Positions 15,896-23,247 of a DNA stretch of 26,899 bases are shown here, in pieces. The notes beneath the pieces are model-generated. The model searched no databases. It was not told where the DNA came from and saw nothing but the letters and a program-made list of their open reading frames with translations. The position numbers were made by a program, and so were the translations under genes. The DNA lies in IMG/VR virus record IMGVR_UViG_3300042521_000466, positions 1 through 26,899 of that record; one strand, written 5' to 3'. Position 1 is the stretch's first letter, and each line of letters begins with the position of its first letter. Source of the stretch: a virus.

Positions 15896-16827
15896 TTAAA
15901 TTCGCAATCGACCATCAATTCAGTTAGACAAGCGACAAGGTTAATTTCCTGATCGGCCACAAATGCTGACTGATACTGATATCTGGAAATGATAACGACA
16001 GCTTGTGGAATAGATTCCGATTTGAAATATTCATACAAACTATCATAGACCTTACGATAGATTCGTGCAGGCTCAATATCAGAATTGGCTACACACCACT
16101 TCCGCATCTCACCAAAGTTCTTATCTTTCAGACACTTTACAAGGTCGCCAATCTTTCTCACATCGGATAGTTGAGCAACAATACTAGCGTCGAGATTGCC
16201 AGAACTAGAATAACGTTGAAGCTCATTAAGAGTACGCCGATAATCGGGAAAATACTTTTCAATGATCTTGGCAAGAACTGCCTTGTCATATGTTACCCCT
16301 TCTTGTGTGAGAATATTTTCCATGCGCTTCATCAACTGTGAAGCCATCTTGGCCTTCTCATCATTCTTCAATGCAAAGTCGATGACAGAACACCGAGAAT
16401 GAAGAGCGTCAATCAGCTTGGACTTGAAGTTACATGTAAAGATGAATGTGCAGTTTTCAGAGAACTCTTCAATGGCGCCACGAAGACCAGCCTGTGCTTC
16501 TGGAGTCAGATAGTCGGCTTCGTCTAGAATGATGACCTTACGACCACCTGTAAGTGATACAGTAGATGCATAACCCCTGATCTTGGTTCGCAGCATATCA
16601 ATACCGCGTTCTTCAGAAGAGTTGATGAAGAGATGGTTGATGCCAATCTCTTCACACATAGCAGCAGCTACAGTTGTCTTACCGACACCAGCACTACCAG
16701 TTAGCATGAGATTAGGAATAGAATTGGTATCTACATATTCCTGAAACGACTTTTTCAGTCGCTCAGGAAGAATGCAGTCTGCAACAGTATGTGGACGATA
16801 TTTCTCTACCCACAAAAATTCAGACAT
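15892..16827 (-). CDS. 44: Sliding-clamp loader large subunit gp44
   Basis: A 311-residue AAA+ ATPase. Clamp-loader start WVEKYRPHTVADCILP at 6-21, Walker A GSAGVGKT at 44-51, Walker B VIILDEAD at 98-105, sensor 1 TCN at 131-133, and the arginine-finger SRC at 144-146. A helical lid and collar follow. It uses ATP to open gp45 and place it on primer-template DNA. Start is TAATG-coupled to the DsbA-like gene. In T4 the next gene is 62; here an unrelated nuclease gene intervenes. Confidence 0.96.
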   Translation of the reverse strand: MSEFLWVEKYRPHTVADCILPERLKKSFQEYVDTNSIPNLMLTGSAGVGKTTVAAAMCEEIGINHLFINSSEERGIDMLRTKIRGYASTVSLTGGRKVIILDEADYLTPEAQAGLRGAIEEFSENCTFIFTCNFKSKLIDALHSRCSVIDFALKNDEKAKMASQLMKRMENILTQEGVTYDKAVLAKIIEKYFPDYRRTLNELQRYSSSGNLDASIVAQLSDVRKIGDLVKCLKDKNFGEMRKWCVANSDIEPARIYRKVYDSLYEYFKSESIPQAVVIISRYQYQSAFVADQEINLVACLTELMVDCEFN

Positions 16828-17111
16828 TACTTCATAACTCCATCATAGAACTCTTCAAACTGACGATTTTCTTCCTGCTCTTCCGAGTAGTTAGACTTAA
16901 AGTAGACCTTTGCCATACGGCGAACGATCTTCTTATCAACACCAGTCTTATCGCTAATGGTGTTCAATGTTTCCTTCTGAAAGTCTCGTTCAGAAGCAAC
17001 TCGGGTCATGCTATCATTCAATTCACGAATAGCATTCTTCAACTCTGCCTTTTGAGTTTCGGTAAGAGAATTGATACTCACGAAAGGCTTGTTGTGTCCG
17101 ATACCTGCCAT
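16827..17111 (-). CDS. DsbA-like double-stranded-DNA-binding protein
   Basis: A 94-residue helical protein. The C-terminal half (DKTGVDKKIVRRMAKVYFK, then EEFYDGVMK) resembles T4 DsbA, a dsDNA-binding protein linked to late transcription, and also has the coiled-coil plus basic-helix layout of GapR (DUF2312) from Alphaproteobacteria. The N-terminus MAGIGHNKP resembles a GIGHN tag frequent on proteins of Alphaproteobacteria and their phages. It is TAATG-coupled to both gp45 and gp44, so it is made together with the clamp that drives late transcription in T4. The family assignment is by eye. Confidence 0.6.
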   Translation of the reverse strand: MAGIGHNKPFVSINSLTETQKAELKNAIRELNDSMTRVASERDFQKETLNTISDKTGVDKKIVRRMAKVYFKSNYSEEQEENRQFEEFYDGVMK

Positions 17112-17764
17112 TACTTGCTCTCCAGTGCAATGAAATACTTGATCTTGTTGTTCTTAGAAATAAACTTAGCAAAAGCGCCAAGCTGAATTTCAACATCATA
17201 ATCGCCAGGGATCAACTTGATGTTGTCAACCTTGAATGATGCCGAGAAGTCTTCGCCATTGTAATCGTTCAGCTTGATAGATGCATGATTGGAAGTATCA
17301 TTAGCCTTTTCATGCGTCTGCAAACGAATTTCTCCGTTCTTACCAACAACAGATAGATGAGTGAGACTATTCATGGCAGCAAGCTTGAGCAACTTTGAAA
17401 GCACGACATTAGTAAGAGTAAAGCTTACATCAACCTGCTTCAACTTGAGTTCCTTGTCTGGCGGAGAGACAATTAGATTTGGCGAACATGAATAATAGTT
17501 AAAAGAAATATCGCCATCATTCATGATCACAGCAAGATCACTGAACGTCATATCTGGATTGCTCAGTGTGCTAATGTTGCCAAGAAACTGATTGAGATCG
17601 TAAATGCCAAACTGCTCTGGCATAACATCTTCAAGTTCAGCTTCCACAAGAATAGACTTTTCAGGAGAAATGGTCTTCTGAACATTTCCCTTCTGAATAA
17701 CAAGACCAGAATTGATTGTGGAAAAGTTTTTCAAGACACTCAGGGTGTTTTCACTCAGTTTCAT
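17111..17764 (-). CDS. 45: DNA polymerase sliding clamp gp45
   Basis: A 217-residue protein following T4 gp45: MKLSENTLSVLKNFSTINSG at the start, AELEDVMPEQFGIYDLNQFLG, a central domain linker, and PGDYDVEIQLGAF with YFIALES at the end. It forms a trimeric ring that tethers the polymerase and, in T4, also activates late promoters. GGAG lies six bases before the ATG. The start region GGAGTATATTATGAA is identical to that of dut and may be a RegA target. Confidence 0.95.
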   Translation of the reverse strand: MKLSENTLSVLKNFSTINSGLVIQKGNVQKTISPEKSILVEAELEDVMPEQFGIYDLNQFLGNISTLSNPDMTFSDLAVIMNDGDISFNYYSCSPNLIVSPPDKELKLKQVDVSFTLTNVVLSKLLKLAAMNSLTHLSVVGKNGEIRLQTHEKANDTSNHASIKLNDYNGEDFSASFKVDNIKLIPGDYDVEIQLGAFAKFISKNNKIKYFIALESK

Positions 17765-17790
17765 AATATACTCCGTTTTGGGAATTTAGT

Positions 17791-18432
17791 TTACGCTGCT
17801 AGTATAGCAGGGTTTTTCGGGCCTGTAAAGACTCGAATCATATGTTCAATGTCAGATTCTAACATGGAAATTGCACCAACATTGTCTAGCTGATAATCAG
17901 TACCATGTCCGATCCATGCCCATTCAGAATAGTGTACAGGATAATCACACATCAAATCTGTATTGCTTTCAAGATTTGCTCTTCTCGCGGTTTCATACCA
18001 CTCAGGATCATCACCACGCCTAACACGAACAACAAATCCACCCATCTTCTGAATGAAGTTCATTTCGTTTGGAAAACGAACATCAGGAATGACTACATTC
18101 TTATACATTCCAATCTTACGTTCTACAGACAGAACCCAAACGTCAGGATGAATTACATCACGACCAGCTTCTGTTCCAATAAGCTGGAGCATGTTGCGAG
18201 GAGTAATATACTTGCCAGTCTTTTCAGACCACCATTCATCTTTCGTTTCACGAAACTCTCTACTTTCATCAGTATCGCCCTCAAGAAGGGATCGCGGCCA
18301 TCCGAAGATGGCCGCTGTAGCATCCTTTACTGAATCTGCAAAAGAGATTTTCGTGAAGTCTTTTTTATTCACAAGGATATCAGCAACAGTGCCTTTACCC
18401 GAACCAATAAATCCGACAACACCAATTATCAT
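17791..18432 (-). CDS. 1: Deoxynucleoside monophosphate kinase, gp1-like
   Basis: A 213-residue P-loop kinase: IGVVGFIGSGKGTVADIL at 3-20 holds the phosphate-binding loop, FADSVKD follows, and TPRNMLQLIGTEAGRDVIHPDVW and VIPDVRFPNE are patches typical of T4 gp1. It phosphorylates dNMPs (in T4 including hydroxymethyl-dCMP) to feed replication. AGGAAAT precedes the ATG. The gene's last codons contain the gp45 promoter. Confidence 0.88.
   Translation of the reverse strand: MIIGVVGFIGSGKGTVADILVNKKDFTKISFADSVKDATAAIFGWPRSLLEGDTDESREFRETKDEWWSEKTGKYITPRNMLQLIGTEAGRDVIHPDVWVLSVERKIGMYKNVVIPDVRFPNEMNFIQKMGGFVVRVRRGDDPEWYETARRANLESNTDLMCDYPVHYSEWAWIGHGTDYQLDNVGAISMLESDIEHMIRVFTGPKNPAILAA
17801..17829 (-). 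promoter_or_regulatory. Promoter of the gp45 operon inside the kinase gene
   Basis: On the minus strand TTTACA (17829-17824), 17 bases, TATACT (17806-17801). The -10 is the centre of an inverted repeat CTGCTA-TAC-TAGCAG (17796-17810). It probably drives 45, the dsbA-like gene, 44 and beyond. Confidence 0.65.
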
Positions 18433-18433
18433 A

Positions 18434-19327
18434 TTAGAGATTTCCTGTTAAAGCCGCAATTCTATTCATGTCACCGCTAAAGGCATAAGTGCCAATATGC
18501 TGAGTCTTCATCCAAGGACATAGCCATACTGATCCGCCGATCTTGCGCCAGTATTGACAGAACATGTAGTCTTCTGAGAGATAGCGATGAGAAGCATTCT
18601 TTTCAATCTCAAGAAGTTCCTTTGCTCTCTTAGAGACATCTGTTCCCTTTGCAGCATCTTCCATTAGACGATGCATGTCATCAAAAGTATAGTTCAAATC
18701 AATCACTGTGTCAAAGTATGCGTGAATATACCGAGAACCGTCAAAGTTTGCCTGACCGACATGATCTGGTCTATAGTTAAGCTTAGGATAGGCTTCCTTA
18801 AACTTATCAAACACATGACGCTTGACCAGCATGAATCCTGTGCCGATTTCCATAACCTCTAGAGGTTCTGAAACATTGAACTGCTTTGTTCCAGGAACAG
18901 GATTGAAAACATAATCACCAACAAGTCCTTCAAGTTCCATTGGATTGATTGCAGGATTTTTGCCAGCGGCTCTTGCGATATTGCCCCAATTGATAGACTT
19001 CTTCGGATATGGTGCACCGATTACATCCTTGTCAAGGGCAATCAAAGCTAGAATGTCCTGAGGATCGTAGTGAATATCAGAGTCGATGAATAGAAGATGA
19101 GTAAAACCTGATCGTAAAAATTCATCAACAAGATAGTTGCGGGCGCGAGTAATTAGAGATTCGTTGAAAAGAAAAGAGAAGCGACATTCAATGCCATATT
19201 GCATACACATTGCCTGAAGATCAAGAGATGCCTTCATATAAAGACCGTGATTGTTGCCGCCATACATTGGCGTAGCAACAAATAGCTTACACTTTCTCAA
19301 CTCTTCAACTTTAATTGATAATTCCAT
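18434..19327 (-). CDS. Glycosyltransferase, GT-A fold (T4-like phage family)
   Basis: A 297-residue protein: KLFVATPMYGGNNHGLYM near 14-31, then RARNYLVDEFLRSGFTHLLFIDSDIHYDP with the DxD-type metal site in FIDSDI, and YLSEDYMFCQYWRKIGG carrying a likely catalytic ED. A relative of this protein is common in T4-like cyanophages. It lies outside the glycan operon, next to nucleotide metabolism genes, so it may modify DNA bases or another target rather than build the surface glycan; this is speculation. It follows its own promoter-terminator module. Confidence 0.7.
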   Translation of the reverse strand: MELSIKVEELRKCKLFVATPMYGGNNHGLYMKASLDLQAMCMQYGIECRFSFLFNESLITRARNYLVDEFLRSGFTHLLFIDSDIHYDPQDILALIALDKDVIGAPYPKKSINWGNIARAAGKNPAINPMELEGLVGDYVFNPVPGTKQFNVSEPLEVMEIGTGFMLVKRHVFDKFKEAYPKLNYRPDHVGQANFDGSRYIHAYFDTVIDLNYTFDDMHRLMEDAAKGTDVSKRAKELLEIEKNASHRYLSEDYMFCQYWRKIGGSVWLCPWMKTQHIGTYAFSGDMNRIAALTGNL

Positions 19328-19342
19328 CTTTGAACTCCATAA

Positions 19343-19381
19343 TAAAAAGGGATGCTACAGAACTATATAGCATCCCTTTTT
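19343..19381 (-). terminator. Perfect 14-bp hairpin terminator of the winged-helix gene
   Basis: On the minus strand AAAAAGGGATGCTA (19381-19368) pairs perfectly with TAGCATCCCTTTTT (19357-19344) around a ten-base loop. The A/T flanks give a poly-U tail. The loop side holds the -10 of the next promoter. Confidence 0.85.
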
Positions 19382-19392
19382 GAACATGTCAA
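19364..19392 (-). promoter_or_regulatory. Promoter embedded in the terminator, for the GT/kinase genes
   Basis: On the minus strand TTGACA (19392-19387), 17 bases, TATATA (19369-19364). The -10 overlaps the inner stem and loop of the terminator hairpin, the same design as at 9627-9655. Both share GATGCTATATA. Confidence 0.75.
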
Positions 19393-19398
19393 TAAAAA

Positions 19399-19611
19399 TT
19401 AGGCAGCAAAACGATAAAACATCTTGCGCTTACCGTTAACCTTACGGTAGTTGCTATAAATCTTATGACCTTCCATAGTGCGAAGATCATAGACGCGCTT
19501 GCTTACGCTAGCCTTCGGCACGCCAGTCAGACGGGCAATCTGAGCAACAGTGATGCCAGCACCCTTGGTATTCTGACGGAGAACCTTAGCAACCTTACGA
19601 ATCTGAGACAT
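19399..19611 (-). CDS. Small winged-helix DNA-binding protein
   Basis: A 70-residue basic protein. Helix-turn-helix at about 20-44 (ITVAQIARLTGVPKASVSKRVYDL), followed by a beta wing near 50-69 (KIYSNYRKVNGKRKMFYRF). No other domain is present. It is probably a transcriptional regulator of phage or host genes. Its own promoter carries a palindrome and a long inverted repeat, which fits autoregulation. It has a promoter before it and a terminator after it, so it is a single-gene unit. GGAG precedes the ATG. Confidence 0.8.
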   Translation of the reverse strand: MSQIRKVAKVLRQNTKGAGITVAQIARLTGVPKASVSKRVYDLRTMEGHKIYSNYRKVNGKRKMFYRFAA

Positions 19612-19647
19612 TCAATAACTCCATAATGAAATGACCGCTTTGTTAGA

Positions 19648-19685
19648 ACAGGCAATATGGCGCAGTCTTTTACCATATTGCCTGT
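19648..19685 (-). repeat. 13-bp perfect inverted repeat abutting the winged-helix gene -10
   Basis: On the minus strand ACAGGCAATATGG (19685-19673) and CCATATTGCCTGT (19660-19648) are perfect arms around a 12-base loop. The first arm begins at the base after TATAAT and covers the predicted transcription start. It could be an operator or, in read-through RNA from cobS, a hairpin; no poly-U tail follows. Confidence 0.7.
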
Positions 19686-19714
19686 ATTATACACTAGGTA
19701 CTACCTAATGTCAA
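19686..19714 (-). promoter_or_regulatory. Consensus sigma-70 promoter of the winged-helix gene
   Basis: On the minus strand TTGACA (19714-19709), 17 bases, TATAAT (19691-19686), a perfect match starting right after the cobS stop codon. The spacer contains TAGGTA-G-TACCTA (19695-19707), and the octamer TAGTACCT sits at the same spacer position as in the promoter at 15867-15895. Confidence 0.85.
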
Positions 19715-20938
19715 TTAGAAAGGCACCTCTTCATCAAGATTTACCGCAGTGGCAGTTTCAGCCGGCTTCGGATTGAGATTTTCGTCCAGCTTGAGATAGA
19801 GGTCGTAGAAGCCGCCCTTGGTGTCCACGTCGAAGCGGTTCAGACAAAGCTTGATTGCCTTCTCACGATCCTGACCGAAGATGGCGTAGGCTTCGCAGAT
19901 ATGAACCAGACGGCGAGTAGAGATGATATCGGAAACCGCACCGTCGTAGAACGCCTTGCGGATCATATCGGCCCAGTTGACCAGCTTGTCGGCAAAGTCC
20001 TTGTCTTCAATGCCAGAGGCACCGAGGACATTGTTGAGGATCTTGGCTTCGGTCTTGAGCGGCGGGTATTCCTGCTCAAACGTGATAGAGAAACGCTCAA
20101 GGAAAGCTTCATTCATCACGTTGGTACCGATGAAGCGGCCATCGTCCGAACCCTTACCCTTGGTGTTAGCAGTAGCAAGGATGTTGAAGCCAGGCGCGGG
20201 CGTGACCACGCGGTTGATCTTCTTGAGATAGATCGGCTTGCCCTCGAGGACAGGCTGGAGACACATAAGCTTGGCGTCACCAAGATCAACTTCGTCAAGC
20301 AGCAGAATTGCACCACGTTCCATGGCCACGATAACAGGGCCGTTCTGCCAGACCGTCTTGCCGTCGATAAGACGGAAGCCACCGATCAGATCGTCCTCGT
20401 CAGTTTCCTTGGTGATGTTGGCACGAACCAGTTCACGCTTTTCCTGGGCACAAATCTGCTCAATCATCATGGTCTTACCGTTGCCAGACAGACCAGTGAT
20501 ATAAGTCGGATAGAACTTACCAGACTTGATGATCATACGAACATCAGGGAAGTGACCGAACGGAACATAACCAGAAGCCTTCGACGGCACCAGAGAGATG
20601 GTATCGGTCGAGGCGTGAAGAGCCATAGCCATGTCAGCATGATTGGACACTTCGGTAACCTGAGCAACAGGAACAGCCGAAGCAATCTCAGCCGCAGGAA
20701 TGGACTTCACAGGCTTCACAGCTTTCGGTGCGGGCTTTGCATTGGTCATATCAACATCATCCAGAGAATAGACACCACGACCGATACGCTTGCTATCGTC
20801 CTTGACGAGCCAGGTCGGATAAGACACATTGCAATTCTCATAAAGATGAACCAGTTGCTGGCGAGTAATGGTCTTGATATCGCCATACTCGGACTTTACA
20901 GCGGCGAAGAAAGCACTCTTATCAACGGACTTAGCCAT
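19715..20938 (-). CDS. CobS-like AAA+ ATPase (MoxR type)
   Basis: A 407-residue protein. An N-terminal region with a Pro/Ala/Lys-rich linker (about 65-95) leads to the ATPase: Walker A GLSGNGKTM at 149-157, Walker B ILLLDEVD at 211-218, FNILATANTKGKG as sensor 1, and NEAFLERFSI with the arginine finger. It matches the CobS subunit of aerobic cobaltochelatase, a gene common in T4-like cyanophages. With the VWA protein encoded upstream it forms a MoxR/VWA pair, a class that remodels or loads partner proteins. Real cobalt insertion is unproven since no CobN is present. G+C content is clearly above that of most of the window. Confidence 0.9.
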   Translation of the reverse strand: MAKSVDKSAFFAAVKSEYGDIKTITRQQLVHLYENCNVSYPTWLVKDDSKRIGRGVYSLDDVDMTNAKPAPKAVKPVKSIPAAEIASAVPVAQVTEVSNHADMAMALHASTDTISLVPSKASGYVPFGHFPDVRMIIKSGKFYPTYITGLSGNGKTMMIEQICAQEKRELVRANITKETDEDDLIGGFRLIDGKTVWQNGPVIVAMERGAILLLDEVDLGDAKLMCLQPVLEGKPIYLKKINRVVTPAPGFNILATANTKGKGSDDGRFIGTNVMNEAFLERFSITFEQEYPPLKTEAKILNNVLGASGIEDKDFADKLVNWADMIRKAFYDGAVSDIISTRRLVHICEAYAIFGQDREKAIKLCLNRFDVDTKGGFYDLYLKLDENLNPKPAETATAVNLDEEVPF

Positions 20939-20976
20939 TAGATATTTTCCTTTGTGTGTGTTTCGATTATGTGTAT

Positions 20977-21005
20977 ATTATAGTCTAGGAAGAGGTGGTT
21001 GTCAA
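20977..21005 (-). promoter_or_regulatory. Consensus sigma-70 promoter of cobS
   Basis: On the minus strand TTGACA (21005-21000), 17 bases, TATAAT (20982-20977). The cobT-like stop TGA lies inside the -35. It lies 39 bases before the cobS start codon, giving cobS its own supply beyond read-through. Confidence 0.85.
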
Positions 21006-23224
21006 GCGGCAATTCGCTTGACAAACCGAGAGAGTAGAACGCGAGATACCGACTTCTTTTCCGAAAACTTGATAAATTCCGAAGCAATCTTGCGCTTGGA
21101 CATATCAGAGTTTACGTTAAGATTTCCAGAAGACACATTCATGGACTTCGGATTGAGGATATAATATTCATCATACCCAGCCGTTGTCACTCCGAAGAAC
21201 CCGTTTTCTTTCCAGTCGGTAGCACACTTCTTATAAGTATCGCCATATTCACCGTAGAACTGGCGATACATGCTTTCAAAGCCATAAGAAGAGATAAAGA
21301 AACCGATCAGATTGCAACCGGTACGTTCCTTGAGTATCCGCAGCAAAAGAGTTGTCATCGCCTTATCAGCGTAAGGAGAATAGCGGTTCCAGCCGTTATT
21401 GCTTGCTGCGCGGATGTCATAGTTCTTCTTAGTAACATCATCCTGAAGAATGAACTTGCGGTTCTTACGGGCACCGTAAGTAGAAACGCCATGGATTTCG
21501 CCGATTGGATCGGACTCGCCGTCAGTCAGGAAGATTGTGTTAACAATCTGAACCTTAGACCGAGCCTTGAACCGATTGACAATCAGATCAGCCGTGCCGA
21601 TACATTCATTCAGCGGAGTGGAAGACAACCCGTCACACTTGAGGTGACCACCACAAGCCATGATGTAGAGATGGAACATTGCGTCATTGAACTCGGCCAC
21701 ATTCATCCGTGAAGACAAAAGGTTTCGTGCAATGAAGTTGTCAAAGTCCAACTCATTAGTACCGTTCGTGAACAGACGACCGTTTTCAGGAAGACGACCA
21801 GCTTCGTAATCAAAGTTACTAGCAGAACGGAATGAATACACCTCAAACGGAATTTGCGCCCGCTTACAGAACATGGTCAGCGAAAGGAGCTGCTTGACCG
21901 TCTTCTTTAGGTGAAGATCCATAGAGCCAGACCAGTCAATGAACATGACAAAGCCGTGGTTCTTGCCAGTCGCAACGGAAGTGATACGACGGAACAGGTC
22001 GTCATTATACTTGTATGAATGCAACTTGTTAGTGTCAATCACACCAGTCTTAGACACCGAAGTCCGAGCATATTCATCAGCCGACTTCCGCATTTCAAAT
22101 TCCTTGACCATGAAGGAAAGTGAAGCGGCTTCATCCGACTTGAACTTTTGAAGTTCAGCACGGACAGTATGGAGCCATTCCTTGTTCCAGAAATGAGCGA
22201 CACATTCGCGCTGGTCGGCCAGAACAATCTTGTAATCATTCACGACCTTGTCATAGTTGACAGGGCGCGGGATCTTAGCATAGATATACTCTTCATCCGA
22301 GTTGATCACAAGATCATTCTGACGTTCCTGCCAAGCCTTTTCAGTCTCAGACTCAGGAATATCATTTTCAGCCTTAGAGCCAACGTCTAGTGGCTTGTCA
22401 TCGGTCTTTTCGTCGTTGGCATCGCCAGCGCCGTCATTGTCATCTTCGGCTTCGTCGGCCTCATCGCCCTCGTCATCATCAGACGGAGAACCAGAACCAG
22501 TTTCAGCCTCATCTTCGGCTTCGTCATCGCCGTATTCAAACTCAGAATCGTCCTCGTCATCGCCGCTAGTTGCAGCCGACTTTGCACGGAAGTCATCCAT
22601 TTCCTGCTGCTGCTCTTCCTGCTTTTCCTTAGACCAGCGGAAGATTTCTTCGGTCAGAGCCAGAACTTCGTCAAAAGTTTCAGCGGCTTCAACCTTAGCA
22701 AGAAGGGACTTTTCTTCGGCCGTGAACTTGATGCCGAGCATTGAACCGCCCTTGCAGTAAATGTTCAAGCGGTCGATAAACGACATGGCGTTGACATCCT
22801 TGGTAAGGGTACCAAAGAAGTCCTTTTCGATTAGTTCGGCATAGCCCTTGACATAGTTTCGACGGGCACCAGGAAAGCGGCGCTTCTGGCGCTTGTCAAT
22901 GCGGGCATCTTCAATCACGTTCAGGAAGCCCTTGACGGCCAGAACAGCACGATTGGAAGTAGAACCAGCAATGCGCTTGGCAATGTCAGTGATAGCATCC
23001 ATCCAGCCGTCAGCGGGAGTGTCAAGAGCATGACCGACTTCATGCACAACCAGAAGGTCATACAGGTCATTGGACATTTCACGCCAGACAGGAAGAGACA
23101 GAACGCGGTTCTTTACGTCAAACCACGCGGTCTTGGCATCGGGCTTGTGCTGTACCGTAATGTTTTCCGTAGCCAGCAACTTGGCTAGCTGGGACTTGGC
23201 GTTATGATTATGTGTTACTTCCAT
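21002..23224 (-). CDS. CobT-like protein with HExxH metal site and VWA domain
   Basis: A 740-residue protein. HEVGH at 61-65 with IEDARID at 104-110 looks like a zinc-metallopeptidase site with a third acidic ligand. A strongly acidic, low-complexity linker spans about 210-290. A von Willebrand A domain starts near 424 with the MIDAS motif DWSGSM at 430-435 and the later FLTDGESDP. The acidic linker plus VWA is the CobT pattern; partners of this kind work with CobS-type ATPases. The function in phages is unknown. The mixture of HExxH and VWA suggests a metal-dependent protease or chaperone. G+C-rich like cobS. Confidence 0.82.
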   Translation of the reverse strand: MEVTHNHNAKSQLAKLLATENITVQHKPDAKTAWFDVKNRVLSLPVWREMSNDLYDLLVVHEVGHALDTPADGWMDAITDIAKRIAGSTSNRAVLAVKGFLNVIEDARIDKRQKRRFPGARRNYVKGYAELIEKDFFGTLTKDVNAMSFIDRLNIYCKGGSMLGIKFTAEEKSLLAKVEAAETFDEVLALTEEIFRWSKEKQEEQQQEMDDFRAKSAATSGDDEDDSEFEYGDDEAEDEAETGSGSPSDDDEGDEADEAEDDNDGAGDANDEKTDDKPLDVGSKAENDIPESETEKAWQERQNDLVINSDEEYIYAKIPRPVNYDKVVNDYKIVLADQRECVAHFWNKEWLHTVRAELQKFKSDEAASLSFMVKEFEMRKSADEYARTSVSKTGVIDTNKLHSYKYNDDLFRRITSVATGKNHGFVMFIDWSGSMDLHLKKTVKQLLSLTMFCKRAQIPFEVYSFRSASNFDYEAGRLPENGRLFTNGTNELDFDNFIARNLLSSRMNVAEFNDAMFHLYIMACGGHLKCDGLSSTPLNECIGTADLIVNRFKARSKVQIVNTIFLTDGESDPIGEIHGVSTYGARKNRKFILQDDVTKKNYDIRAASNNGWNRYSPYADKAMTTLLLRILKERTGCNLIGFFISSYGFESMYRQFYGEYGDTYKKCATDWKENGFFGVTTAGYDEYYILNPKSMNVSSGNLNVNSDMSKRKIASEFIKFSEKKSVSRVLLSRFVKRIAA

Positions 23225-23247
23225 AGTGTCCTCGTGATTATGGACAT

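Noticed and set aside
19901-20941. 346-codon open frame on the plus strand
   Set aside because: It is antisense to the clear cobS-like gene and shows no family motif; open antisense frames are common opposite G+C-rich genes.
22395-22760. Plus-strand serine-rich frame
   Set aside because: It is the mirror of the acidic linker of the cobT-like protein (GAT/GAA codons read as Ser-rich antisense).
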